A stretch of DNA of 64,000 nt from Maniola hyperantus (lineage: Eukaryota; Arthropoda; Insecta; Lepidoptera; Nymphalidae). Shown one piece after another: positions 12,330 to 24,457 of the stretch. The stretch lies in assembly GCF_902806685.2 (NCBI RefSeq), contig NC_048550.1, positions 9,901,383 through 9,965,382 on the forward strand, written 5' to 3'. Made by a program: the position numbers and the translations under genes. Position 1 is the first letter of the stretch. Every line of letters starts with the position of its first letter. The notes beneath the pieces are model-generated. The model saw only the letters and a list, made by a program, of their open reading frames with translations. It was not told the DNA's origin and did not search any database.

Positions 12330-12636
12330 TTTTGATTTGACCGAGTACAAAAGTAATGAGGGTTTCCATATTTTGTAATTTTTAAAGAATTTCGTCTTGT
12401 CCGTCATATTTTATCTAGCGATTCGCTTATGCACCCTAAATGTTAACCCAAATCATTTAAAGATGGCTTGGATCATATTTACAGCAAAAAGAAAAATACC
12501 GATAAGGGTTTAAAAATAATGGTCTTAAAGTTAACTGTAGCCCTGTTTTGACTTGATAGGGTGCAAAATAAATGAGGGTGTCCATATTTTGTCACTTAAA
12601 GCAATTTGTCTCGTCCGTCATTTGTCTAGCGATCTG
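12330..12636 (+). repeat. Tandem duplication, two units of about 100 bp
   Basis: 12331-12425 and 12545-12636 share tccatattttgt, cgtc(t)tgtccgtcat and tctagcgat. A 77-codon frame over the second unit is probably chance. Confidence 0.65.
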
Positions 12637-12991
12637 CTGAGGTCTCATCTGCAGGCGACAGGGATGGGGTGGCAAAAACAGTTTCCTGGTTGTCATGCGC
12701 CTTATGATTTATTACCTTTGACTACTGATGAGGTAGGTGGATTCTTATCTGGAAGATGGAGTATAGCACTATTTAAGCATATTTAAACATTTTTTTTTAC
12801 AACACTCGCCTAATATGTGTCTGTGATCAGAAGAAGAAGATCAGAGAAAACTCGGTGCCCTAAGCAAATAACTCACGTCCTATTGTAACAAAAAATAGCA
12901 ACAAAATGAAACATAAATAATGTACTCAATTATTATTCAAAAAAATTGCAATAATTCTGAACAAGAAACAAAAAGATTATAAGGCGTTGGG

Positions 12992-13103
12992 GCCGATTCT
13001 CTTGTACACAATCTCTAAACTAAACTAAATCAACATTATGAAAGGGATAGCAATAGATTTAGACGTGCCATTAGTTTAGGGATTGTGTACTACGGAATTA
13101 GCC
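12992..13103. mobile_element. Family O small MITE
   Basis: Inverted ends gccgattctcttgtacacaa (continuing tctctaaactaaa) and ttagtttagggattgtgtac. Interior about 45 bp, no ORF. Confidence 0.75.
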
Positions 13104-14518
13104 GCATTAGCTACTTTTAACCCGGGAAACCAAACCAAAATTCACGCGGATGAAGTCGCGGGCATGATCTACTTTCTGATAATATGCGGCCGGCCTTAAA
13201 CCGTTTAATATAGATACTTGTCAATATAATGTTATGTAGGAAACAAAATATTACCTAGGTAGGTGTATGCACCTAACATTATTCTGCAATAGGTGAAAAT
13301 AAATATTAATTGCATCTCTCATACATGAAACTCGTAGCACGGATTCTAAGTGAGCCAATTGAAAATACAATTGGCGCTAGCTCAATTTTCCGCTTCAATA
13401 AACGCAGTTTAGCGCAGTTTTGCTATGTGCACAGCCTCTTGCAGCTTTCTTCTCTCTGCGTGTAAAGATAGGCTTACATTAGATATTTCTTAATGTACGG
13501 TTAATGGGATATACCTACCTACTGGTTTTAGCCAGCGCCATCTTCCCTAGAGGTTGAGGTGAAATACTGCTAAGAGATTAGGTACACAAAAACGAGATAG
13601 ATAGAGTTTTGACTTTTACTCCAACACAAGTAATATAAGTAGACAAGTGCCAGCGGTGGTTACAGGGCAAACCGGTGTCAGTTTGTTTCAGGAAAAACCT
13701 CGTGTGTCCGCTACATTATCCATACACACATCCTTATCCATACCGTAGACAATTATACATACGAAAGTGTGTCTATTTGTTAACTAAATTTTGACGCACT
13801 CCACAGGCATATAATAACTTAAATACTGCCTGGGCATAAGATACTTTTTAACCTAAATTTACTGATCAAGTTTCAGGCGAAGACTAGTTCATGTAAAATA
13901 CATTATAATAAAAAATCCATAATCTGAATTCATTATTATATTATCGGTTTGCATTAATCTCTAGAAGTCTGGCTAGCGTCCAGGGTGCCGCAACTTGGGC
14001 GGCGCTTAAGCTATGTTCATTTTAAACATTTCAACCATATGTCAATGTAAAAAACTGAATTTAAATTGATAAAAAAGTTACGTTAGTAGCCACGATTCGC
14101 CGCCACTCCACGCTGTAAATGTCTTGCGTTTAACTTTCTACTGCAGTAAGTACGTACTCAGTTGCTACCGTAATGTAAGCCTACCTTTAAATAGCCCTAC
14201 TCTTTGGTGTTTGTTTTCCACTGAAAAGTGTAGTTTTTGTTTGGTAACGCCCGTGTGATGAATACTGCCTTAGTTTTATTGGTTTCTATTTTTCTTTCTT
14301 TAACTGTCTTCCATTCAAGGCTTAAGATAAAACCTATTTATACGGTATTTCTAAAGATTTTATCCAAATTGTGTACACGATAATAATAGTTAATCTGTGC
14401 ACCAAACCCTTACACATAGAATATTTGGGTAGATAGTGTGAAAATTCATTATATGGAAATGTGTAGCGTGGAAAGGTGCACAGAGCAGCTTGGGTATAGC
14501 GTATAACGAAATATCAAA
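13104..14518. other. No gene seen
   Basis: A reverse family A remnant at 13100-13175 (acgcggatgaagtcgcgggc); the rest is anonymous. Confidence 0.5.
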
Positions 14519-15065
14519 GTGTCAAAACTTCGCCCAGAATGGCCGTGCTACATTGTCCCGACGGGACGTTGTTTCATAATGTCACTAAACTTAAGCGAAA
14601 TGCTGCCCGGTTGGAAGCTCTTCGTTGTAAGTCACAGGCTGATGGTTTTACAATTTTTGTAAACATAGACATTTCTGGTGAACAGTCTCGCCGAACGCGA
14701 CGATGGTCAGTTTAACACACTTAAAATATGTGTAGGTATGTTTTTATGAAAACGTATAGCGTAGAAAAGTGTGCAGAGTAGCGACTCAATTGCTGTAAAA
14801 TGACAGCTACAATGTCACGATAGCAATCACCTCGGATTGGGTAACGCTCGGTCACTGTTTGTTACAATGTATTGTTGCAACAAGAATACCATAAATTCAG
14901 CCAATCACAATACAGATACAGTTTCTCCGCAATCAACTATGGGTATAATGAAAATACAAGTGTCAAACATTGCCCAGAATGGCCGTGCTACATTGTCCCG
15001 ACGGGACATTGTTTCATAATGTCCCTAAACCTTGGTTGGAAGCACTTCGTAAGTCACAGGTTGGA
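14519..15065 (+). repeat. Direct duplication about 440 bp apart, with a palindromic core
   Basis: 14519-14640 and 14959-15065 share gcccagaatggccgtgctac and the near-palindrome tgtcccgacgggac(a/g)t. Between them, 14809-14930 is related in reverse to 17215-17360 (gattggctgaattt, gcaatcgtgacattgt). Confidence 0.75.
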
Positions 15066-15292
15066 TTTAATTTCTGCTGAAAACCTCACCGACGACGCTA
15101 GCCACTTAGACGCACTCAAAGAATATAGGTACACACATCCAAAGTGTCTACAGATCAAGTACATTTTAAATATAAAAAATGATCCAATTAATATTATATT
15201 TACCAAATCTAGTCTTCCAGACTGGCTTCTTAAAGTATCCCTATATTTTAAAAGATTAAGAAAATTGCAACTTTCTCAAATTGTGGGAAAAA

Positions 15293-15556
15293 CTATCCTA
15301 AGTTAATATCGTCAATTAAATGGCTAAAAAGCAAAATTGAGGATTTTTTTAAAAATCCTTGTAAAGTTAAAAAAATTAATAATGTGTTTCCACCACTGAC
15401 ACGAATCACACATTTCCGCCTACGCGCTACGATAATGTTTAAACTCCAGAGGCGGCTTATGATGCTCTTTGTAGTGCCAAGAGCGACAGATACAGTAGGA
15501 ACGTTGCCTTTCAACATTCCGACGGCTCTCATCAAACACCAATAAAAACGAATCAC
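15293..15556 (-). pseudogene. Possible Tc1/mariner-like transposase N-terminal relic
   Basis: An 87-codon frame contains RAVGMLKGNVPTVSVALG followed by TTKSIISRLW. This resembles the first helix-turn-helix of Tc1-like transposases (RA.GM...G....VA...G...STISRLW). Downstream, an Arg-rich stretch (VARRRKCVIR) sits where the GRPR linker is expected, and then similarity ends. No catalytic DDE part and no flanking TIRs were found. A chance match remains possible. Confidence 0.35.
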
Positions 15557-16002
15557 TTAGGTAATTCATCCCGTAAATCAAAATCTTGTCATAATAGACT
15601 CGGGGAAATCACATCAGTAGGTAATTTATGCGTAGATCAACGCGCTGAACCAAGTCACCCTTTTACAAACAATTTGTATTCAGAGCGCTTCTCTGGTTTA
15701 TAATACCTTTATAAACACAGCCTTTATAAACACGACGGTGAAGACAACGCTTGAACTTCGATGTCAAGAAGGGTTAAAGTAGGTACCGTATCCTATGAAT
15801 GGATGTAGCTAAGATTTATGTTCATAGGGGCTCCCCGTGGGAACTCTTTGATTTTAAAAGCACAACTGCTGAGTTTCTTGCCACATCTTGTCAGTTGAAT
15901 CTTTGTTCCGAACCGGTGGTAGAGTCACAGACGTAGAATAAGAGACACTAGCTGTAGGATACCTACATGAAATACATAATATTAGATTTTTGTAATTATC
16001 TA

Positions 16003-16212
16003 CTAGCTTATGCTCGAGACTTCGTCCGCGTCACAAATTTTAAAACCCCTATTTCACCCACCTACCCTAGGGTTGAATTTTCAAAAATCCTTTCTTAGCG
16101 GATGCCTACGTCATAATTGATTTAAGCCCGATCCGTCCAGTAGTTTGAGCTGTGCGTTGATAGATCAGTCAGTCAGTCAGCCAGTCAGTCACCTTTTACT
16201 TTTATATATTTA
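16003..16212 (+). mobile_element. Family B element, complete
   Basis: ctagcttatgctcgagactt, ctttcttagcggatgcctac, gatccgtccagtagtttgag, (cagt)n, cttttatatattta. Confidence 0.85.
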
Positions 16213-16341
16213 GATTATCTATTTTAGTACCTAACCTACATGTTCGTCGCCAGGATCCAAGCTATCTCTGTACCAAATAAATTACGCTCGCAACTAGTCT
16301 ACGTGGATGCAGGCTTTTTTTTAATCTTGGAAAGACTTACG

Positions 16342-16459
16342 GCCGCACTCAGAGTCACTAATCGTTACTTAAGATTGAGTTAAAACGAGACAGATTTATG
16401 TGAGAGTCTGTCTCGTTTTAACTAAACTTAAGTAACGATTAAGCGACTCTGAGTACGGC
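16342..16459. repeat. Family N hairpin, copy 1
   Basis: Arms gccgcactcagagtcactaa and the complementary gactctgagtacggc enclose gttaaaacgagacaga / tctgtctcgttttaac around a short loop tttatgtgagag. Confidence 0.85.
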
Positions 16460-16948
16460 AGTTAGAAACGTTCACTTTCTTGGTATTCAATACAAACACT
16501 CGCGCAATATTGCAACTTTCCAGCCTTTCAAAATAAATAGGTAAGTAACCATTGATTGTTTTTATTTAACAAAAAACAACAATGACACATCTAAATTATA
16601 TTTCACAACCGAAACAAAATTCAAATTAAAATATTAGAGATGAATGTCATTTCATTATAGTACCTACAAGCAAATATTAATTCAGTGTCATCAAAGAATT
16701 CGTTCATCGCCATTCAATTCGCATTCACAAAAGACAAAACTTTACCTTCCCCTTTGTTAAAATTAAACGCTTTCAAAGAAATTGTGATAAAAATTCGGCA
16801 GTCTTTCAGAAGAGTGCTCGGAATTCTTTTCCTTGTTCTTGTTTATTTGTTGTACTGCTTTTGAGAGTTTTCTTTTATGAAAGAAATACAACATTCTGAA
16901 TAATTATATTAGCTAAAATTGCTTTTTTAAATAGCGGAATGATATAAA

Positions 16949-17052
16949 AAATCGGTCAAGTGAAATTCGAACTCGCACACCAAGGGTTCCGTACTAAGAA
17001 ATAACACTTTTTAATTCTTTTTAATTTTTATGGCGATCGCATTTTTATTATT
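16949..17052 (+). repeat. Family C, 5' fragment
   Basis: aatcggtcaagtgaaattcg, caccaagggttccgtac, then tggcgatcgcatttttatta. Confidence 0.65.
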
Positions 17053-17209
17053 AATTTATCACCAGACGGAACAAAATCCTGGTCAATTTTTTATACCTAC
17101 AAATAAAAAAAAAAGTGTTGAGACCTAATCCTAATCTTAAATCTTAAATAAAACTAATCAATAACCAAGAATATTACAAACCAGCTGGTCGATTTCGTAA
17201 AACCCGCAT

Positions 17210-17370
17210 CAATTATTATTACAATCTCAATTTTTGTGATTGGCTGAATTTGTGCGATCCTTGTTGTAACAATGCATTGTAGGTACCTACTTAGTTGTTG
17301 TATGAGTGAGCGTCAACCAATCAGATGTGATTGCAATCGTGACATTGTATCTGTCATTCTACCGCAATCG
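17210..17370 (-). repeat. Inverted relative of 14809-14930
   Basis: ttttgtgattggctgaattt, ttgttgtaacaatgcattgt and ttgcaatcgtgacattgtat are the reverse complement of text at 14809-14930. Confidence 0.7.
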
Positions 17371-17704
17371 AGCAATAGTAGTAGATGTATTTGACACCTA
17401 CTTATAAAAATTATTTGAACATAAAATCTTTATATGAATAGCCATTTTATACGTTTTACTTAACTGTTCTCAAGAGTTCTGTACGTTCTCGTCGGCTTAT
17501 AATATTAGCTCAATGACATTCCATCTGCGTCTAGACTAGTAGACAACAAAACATTCGCCGTCTGCCAATGATCTCAAATAAACGCCTCTACCGACTAAAG
17601 TTGTCCGTCTATTAGGTATGCTTTTGCCATTGCCCTTTTTATCGGAACCAGACGTTCAGTAAACTTTAAAGTAGGTAAATAATAATAATTAATCTGTATT
17701 TAAT

Positions 17705-17900
17705 ACGAGCTGCGCGCGACTTCGTCCGCGTGGAATTAGGTTTTTAAAAATCCCGTGGGAACTCTTTGATTTTCCAGCATAGCGTATGTCACTTCCCAAC
17801 TATACCCATGCAAAAATCACGTCAATCCGTTGCGCCATTGCGACGTGATTGAAGGACAAACCAACAAACAAACACACTTTCGCATTTATAGTAAGGGTAC
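17705..17900 (+). repeat. Family A element
   Basis: gcgcgacttcgtccgcgtgg, aaatcccgtgggaactcttt, cacactttcgcatttatag. The middle differs (cccatgcaaaaatcacgtc). Confidence 0.75.
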
Positions 17901-18649
17901 TGATGTAATTTAACTTAATTTTGTTACTTAGTTGTAGGAAATGTAGGATATCTTGTCACTTCCCTAAGCATGCTGTGTTTACCTTTAATGAGCTTATCAT
18001 TTTTCGAAAGTGTTTTGTAAAATTAAAATTGTTATTTATGTACCTAAATGGTATACCTAAGCTGTTAGTAAACCCAATAAAGAAAAAAAAGGTAATCGAA
18101 TTCTAGCACGGTTGATAAAAGCGGTACAAAAAGTTCAGATGGGTGGGGATGTGTTTGCGCACGGGTAGATACTCTACTTTCCTTCGCGAAGAGAAAAGTA
18201 TGCTGAAGAACCCAAAAATAAGCGGAATAAAGACCCTCACAATCTCGGCTTGATTCGTAAATCACCCACTGCGCAGGTTCCATATCATAGCTCGTTTTCC
18301 TAAAGCAAGTGTAAGTAACTGCTTATGTTTCCAAAAAAGAAAAAACTTCTGTTTTCATGGATAAACTTTTATGTTAATAAAATATACTATAATCGTATAC
18401 TTTCGTTACGGCATTGGAACTTATCATAAAATATCCGGCTCTGATCATGATCCTAAAGAGAAAGTGACAGTAGGTAGGTACCTACTCTTTAGAGAGTAGT
18501 TTACCCTAAAATGTAAGTTTTAAATCGATTAAGAATTTTAGGTCTGAACCTATAAACTAAAAGGTCTATACCGTAGTAACAGCCAGCTGTTTCCAAATAA
18601 AACCCCGTTCACAATAATAATAAAAAATATTGAGGTTTCTTTATTTATT

Positions 18650-18868
18650 TTTCACTAGCGTATACTCGCGACTTCGTCCGCGTGGACTACACACATTTCA
18701 AACCCCCATTTCACTCCCTTAGCGGATGAATTTTCAAAAATCCTTTCTTAGCGGACGCCTACGTCATAATAGCGATCTGCATGCCAAATTTCAGCCCGAC
18801 TGTAGTTTGACCTGTGCGTTGATAGATCAGTCAGTCAGTCATTAAGTCAGTTAGTCAGTCACCTGGGA
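18650..18868 (+). repeat. Family B element
   Basis: actagcgtatactcgcgact, ggacgcctacgtcataatag, gtgcgttgatagatcagtca. A short duplication of the agcgga block is present. Confidence 0.8.
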
Positions 18869-18869
18869 T

Positions 18870-20076
18870 AAAAGTAGCTATATGTCACTTTCCAGTTCTT
18901 TAACTATACCTATGCAAAAAATCATCGTTACACGACAAAAAAAACCTTTAAATATGTGAACGCGCCTTAACCCCATCCCTTACATCTCCCGATATCAAGC
19001 AGAACGTGACACTTTGCCCGAGGCTAACTTGTTTAAGTCAAAGACGGTCGCATTAACCACAACAAAGTAATCTTCGGCATCGATCATTCACAAAGAGGAG
19101 AGCCCTGATCCCTTTCAGTTCGTGTGCGAAAAGGATCAACAGATGGGAAAGTATCGGCTCCTTCCATCAATGTTACGTTATAGACAAAGTAACTACTTCA
19201 GTGAAAATTGATTAAAATCGTTTACCAAGAACCAAATTATACAGGACTTAATTCGATTAATTCCTTGGAAGGAGCCGTTCTAGAAGTTATAGAGATAGTC
19301 CACCACACTGACTGGGGTCGAAAATTGAGCTGGTTATAATTTGTTTTGAAATCTTTTGACTTGACAGGGTAAACAATTTACGCAAAATAAACCAAGATTA
19401 TAAAAGTTGATGAGTAAAGATAATTTAAAAAAAACAGTATGGTAAATCGTCTCAGAAATAGTACCTATTTAAAGTGACAGTCTTTCAAGGAATACATCAA
19501 ATTACTGATTAGGTCACGTATTTTAATTTTTTTTTTATTACAAAAGGACAACTTACTATGGTTCCTTATAAAAAATTCGCACGTCCGTACCCAGCAATTT
19601 AATAAAATATTCTAGCACGCGCGTTTAGTTAGTCAGCATTTTAGCGGAATTCCCACATCACAGCTCATAATATTAAAACCTTCCGGCAACGTGAAATTTA
19701 AAATTCCTGATCATTTAAGTGGAAATTCTTTTTAAAAATAAATATTATCTTATTTCAATAGTCAAATTAAAATAATATTTGCTTGATAGCAGAAAATCTG
19801 TATTACAATAAAAATCGATAAGTACTTAAAAATGCTTCTTGATAGCCAATATAGGTATCTATATATTTTCTTAATTCACTGAGAATTAAGAAAATATGGG
19901 AAATGAGTAAGGACGGGCACTGGACTCCTTTACAGGAAATGCAGGAATTCCATATTTTTCCAAAACTTTTTTTTACTTATAAAAAATAACATGGATTTGG
20001 TGCAACGAAATTGTATAAAGGGCGAATAAAGTTTATATTTTGACCCGCACAGAAATTTTTGCCTGTTTACCATTGT
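18870..20076. other. No gene seen
   Basis: AT-rich anonymous sequence without a supported exon or repeat. Confidence 0.5.
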
Positions 20077-20233
20077 AGTACGCGACAGGCCGAGATGGCA
20101 ATCGGGGAGGGAACACCCCGCACACCCACGCAGCGCTCGCGCTAACCCGGTACAGGCGAGCGCGGGTAACGTGCAGGTGTGCGGGGCGTCCCTCACCTCA
20201 TACCCCGATTGCCATCTCAACCTGTCGCGGACT
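20077..20233. mobile_element. Family D GC-rich palindromic element
   Basis: Inverted ends gtacgcgacaggccgagatg and attgccatctcaacctgtcg, with cgggg inside. Core cacccacgcagcgctcgcgc. No ORF. Confidence 0.85.
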
Positions 20234-20850
20234 TATACCTATTTCGACTTTTACGCTAAAACTATTGCAGATAGTCGCTATTTAGTTCACAGATAAGTTA
20301 TGGGCGTGGCTGTTTGCTTTGCTGGCCGAAACGGCGAGCGCGCTAATGCATCAAACTGTTATCTGGCTACCCCAGACTTAGCTTTAACAATGCGGTTAAA
20401 ATATTCCCGCTAATAAATTTGCACTCATTTGAAATTTTGTACTGAAGTTATGTATTTTCGCAGGTAGTTCTATGTGGAGCTGCTTAATGTCTCCTGTATG
20501 ATGTAAGACTTAAATTATAAATTATTATTAGGTTAGATTTTAATTTCCATTGTAGCGTAGAAGGGGAATGAGAGCGAGGATCAAACAGATACCTAATGAC
20601 AGGAGAGTATGTGGGTAACAGGAGACACCACGAACGGCGACGGGAAACTCCTGTATCTGTGACGTCTGGCCCAGAATGGGGAGAGTGACCTGATGGGGTG
20701 AATGAAGGGAAATGAAGAAATGAATTGGCCAGCATTTTTTTTTGCAAAAGTGTTAGCATTATGTAAATTACAATCACAATAAAATATTAGAAAACAATTT
20801 AATTTGGTTTTACTGAGCTTGCAAGAAACAAATACCTCAAGAAAAAAATA

Positions 20851-21029
20851 GAGCCTCAATAGCTCCGGTAAAGGAGTGGACTGAAAACTGAAAGGTCGAC
20901 GGTTCAAACCCCGCCCGTTGCACTATTGTCGTACCTACTCCTAGCACAAGCCTGACGCTTAGTTGGAGAGGAAAGGGGAATATTAGTCATTCAACATGGC
21001 TAATATTTAAAAAAAAAAAAAAAAAAAAA
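20851..21029 (+). mobile_element. tRNA-Phe-like SINE (family F)
   Basis: Starts gagcctcaatagctc, has ggactgaaaactgaaagg and the B box ggttcaaacccc, then a tail ending ggctaatattt plus poly(A). The tRNA-Phe relation (GAA in the anticodon loop) is inferred from the text ctgaaaa. Confidence 0.85.
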
Positions 21030-21374
21030 TTGGAAATAATTCGACTCTACATTCTATTCGTCGACTGTACCTAGTACAGAGGAAAAGGACTTGAACTAAA
21101 AGAAAAAACACAAAAAAAGAAATCAAATTAAACGCGTAAGGCATGACTTGGAGAATTTTCCTCGACGCGACGTCCTCCTAAATTACTCAATCTAGCTCAT
21201 ACGAGACAAGTTTACGTGTCACGGGGCCAGACAGTCACGTCACGCCACTTGAGGGATATTCTTGTAAATTCAATACATTCCCAGAAATAAGGACATCTAA
21301 AATGTACAACTTGATATATTTGAAGCTGGCTCTCTATGTAGATTTACCTATTATACTTATAATATAATATCTGT

Positions 21375-21510
21375 CAACGGCTGTACTCAAGTATTTAGTC
21401 GAAGTTAGCCCGACTAGTTTTGAACCCATCCGGGGTCCTTTTTCAAGGGAGTCAGTTCGCGCACGCGTCGCGGTTGAGACTGCGCGCCGTGCGTGCCGCT
21501 GCCGCGTGAT
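21375..21510 (+). repeat. Family Q repeat
   Basis: tttagtcgaagttagcccga, gaacccatccggggtccttt, ttcgcgcacgcgtcgcgg. Shared with 29880-29980. Confidence 0.7.
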
Positions 21511-21579
21511 AGTTTAAATGCTAAAATAGATTCACCTACTTATTTCACGAAGAAGCTTCACTTTACAGAGTAAGTAGTA

Positions 21580-21740
21580 GCTGATGCCCACGACTTCGTA
21601 CACGTGGATTTAGGTTTTTCCGGGATAAAAGTATGTCACTCTCCAGGTCTTTAACTATACCCATGCAAAAACCGGCAAACCAATAAGCCAACAAATCACT
21701 AAACTAACAACCCACACTTTCGCATTTGTAATAGGTATGG
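21580..21740 (+). repeat. Family A element, diverged
   Basis: tagctgatgcccacgacttc, gtggatttaggtttttccgg, cacactttcgcatttgtaat. Confidence 0.72.
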
Positions 21741-21865
21741 ATAGCAACTAGCGGACCCGTCCAGGCTTCGCTCGAGTATAATTTTTGAAAATTAGTGAGG
21801 GGGTGGAATTTCAAAAAATCCTGATACAGGTTTCTTCTCCATTTTTATCCCAAAGCTCATACTAA

Positions 21866-22361
21866 AGCCACGAGAAAGTATTGTCTTATTGATTGTACCT
21901 ACTTGGAATGCTGGTTAGATGTGTGTAGAACTGTATGTCTCTATATGTTATGTACATAACGTTTAATTACACGCCTACTCCACCGTCCTTGATGAACGAC
22001 TCTTCAGTTTTCGCCCATGACATATCCACGAATTTGCGCCTCTCTTACAACGGCCTTCATTTTAATTAGGTATTGGATTTAGACGTAGAGTAAATACTTA
22101 AAGTAAAATGTACCTTATTGTAAAAAAGCGTTGCAAAAGCCACGAGAAAGCATTGAATCATACTGATTGTGCTTAGAATGCTTAGAATGTGTGTCGAACT
22201 AACTGTATGTCTGTGTTATATACCTATGTAACGTTTAATTACACGCATACTCCACCGTCCTTGATGAACGACTCTTCAGTTTTCGTTCATGACATATTCA
22301 CGATTTTGCACCTCTCTTACAACGGCCTTTATTTTAATTAGGCATTGGATTTAGATGTGAA
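21866..22361 (+). repeat. Tandem duplication, two units of about 220 bp
   Basis: Units 21866-22085 and 22138-22361, both from agccacgagaaag to attggatttaga. The middles are nearly identical (ctactccaccgtccttgatg, aacgactcttcagttttcg). No coding function recognised. Confidence 0.85.
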
Positions 22362-22599
22362 AGGTAATTTTATTCCAAAATCTTCGAATGGGGATAACCT
22401 CTATGAATAACAGATCAGCAATTCTGTTTATAGTGCCTAACATCTGATCACAACCGTTATCTAAGATTACCCATACGTTCAATCGGTTTTAGACCTAATC
22501 TACTTACTTTGATTTTGAATCTGATTATGGCAGCCGTGATCCAGCTATGCATGTCCTACGATTCCTAGAAAAAAGTAATCACGTAAAAATAAAATTCGG

Positions 22600-22902
22600 T
22601 AAAAAAAATTGGTCAAGTGCGAGTCAGACTCACATACGAAGGGTTCCGTAGCATCGTACAAGAAATAATACTTTAATTTTTTAATTTTCATGGCAGTTAT
22701 TTTGATTTTTTTTATTATTTGTTGTGATAGTGGCAATACAAATACTTTGTTTTTTTAACTTACATACACATTCTGTGAAAATTTAAACTCTGTACCTATT
22801 ACGGTTCACGAGATACTCAGCCCGCTGACAGACAGATGGACGGACAGCGGAGGCTTAGTAATAGGATCCCATTAGCACTTTTCGGATACGGAGCCCTAAA
22901 AA
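22600..22902 (+). mobile_element. Family C variant
   Basis: ttggtcaagtgcgagtcaga, gggttccgtagc, cagacagatggacggacagc and tcggatacggagccctaaaa. The interior differs from the 4374 and 44298 copies. Confidence 0.8.
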
Positions 22903-23222
22903 TGGTCGCACACATTACACCCGCAGTGGTATTGGTTTATTTAATAAATTAAAGGGGAGGACCGCCGTTCAAAATAACTAGCGTTTCAAACGTCGATATC
23001 TGACGCCATTAGACGAGGCACGCGGCGGAATAATTTAATTGGTTTATTTATCCCATAACCAATTAGGCTCAGTCCAAATATTTCGTATCAGATTTAATAA
23101 AATTGATGGTTTTAATTTTACGCCCTACGTATGTGAAAATGTTCGATGAGATTTCGCAATTTTAGTTTTAAAGCTTTTTGGCAGCGAATCGTTTTTTAAT
23201 ATGATCCGTACAGCTAAAGCTC

Positions 23223-23375
23223 TGAGTTCGAGATCTATAGAGTGCACTATGACTTTGCTCAGACTTAAGTTTGAGTTAAAACGAGACAGATTTATGTAAG
23301 ACATATAGCTCTGTCTCGTTTTAACTCTGTCTTAAGTCTAAGCTAAGTCAGAGTGCGCTCTATACTTAGATCTCA
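23223..23375. repeat. Family N hairpin, copy 2
   Basis: The same core gttaaaacgagacaga with loop tttatgtaagac.. and complementary arm. The outer arms differ from copy 1 (agatctatagagtgcact / agtgcgctctatacttag). Confidence 0.85.
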
Positions 23376-23844
23376 CCCTGAGACTTCTTTCTATCTCTCA
23401 CAAATTTAGTTTCTAACCCGTAGACCGCGTTCAGTAAGACTTTTTTTAACTACAACCGATTTCTTCGTTCTTTCTTTCTGCTCAAATTATTAAACTGTAT
23501 TTTACTTTCTACAATACCTAGTTATGTAGTATTCCGGACATAATATGCTGCGCTAGATATTACAATGGAAGCAAAACCAGGTCAAAGGAAACTATAGTTT
23601 TCACGCTCTTAAAGTAATTTCCCCATAATACCGACACTTCCGGTATGTAACGAGGATGGCAAGCGAACGTGCGCTGGAAAAGGCTCGTTAACTTTTCAAT
23701 TTTCCATGCTAAAGTGATTAAATGAGAGCCTTTCGCGTCAGTACCTGTAAATTACTAGACTGCGATTAGATCGAGAGCATTCTCCCACTACCCGCAACGC
23801 ACATCTATTTTGGAAGATACACTTTAAAAAAAATATTATTAATA

Positions 23845-23955
23845 TTAGCTGATGCCCATAACTTCGTCCGCGTGGAGTTAGGTTTTTTAAAAATCCCGTG
23901 GGAACTCTTTGATGTTCCGGGATAAAAAGTAGCCTATGTCACTCTCCAGGTCTTT
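23845..23955 (+). repeat. Family A fragment
   Basis: attagctgatgcccataact, tccgcgtggagtta, gggaactctttgatgttccg. The rest is lost. Confidence 0.75.
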
Positions 23956-24457
23956 TTCACTTCTAGTTATCGTATATGAAACTCCATATTGTTACCCAAA
24001 ACTGACAAACCATAGAGACAGATTTGTAGAGCGTGTCTACCATTGAGTTCGATTGGTTAATATATATGTATGTATAATATTTTCAAATAAGAATCAAAGT
24101 TCATCCGTATAATATGGAACACGCTCGCGCGCACGCATGAATATAGTACCCTACACTCCTCATAATATTACTTAAGTAGGTACTTACTGCTCTTAAGATA
24201 ATATTATTGAGCTGAGTTTTGTTGAGGTTGAGTTTGGATCCTTAATGAAAACTTTTTTCGCATTTCGCAGACGTTTCTTTGCATGAAAGTTTATAGAAAT
24301 GCTGAAATAAAGGTTTCATATTTCCAGGTTATCCTACCAAATTAAATAGGGCACTCAGCTAGATAAAAGTTGGCAGTGCATGGTAACAAAACATAATAAC
24401 TCTTCGTTACACAAACTCGATTTGAATTTTGCTCATACAGCGCTTTACCTAGATATA

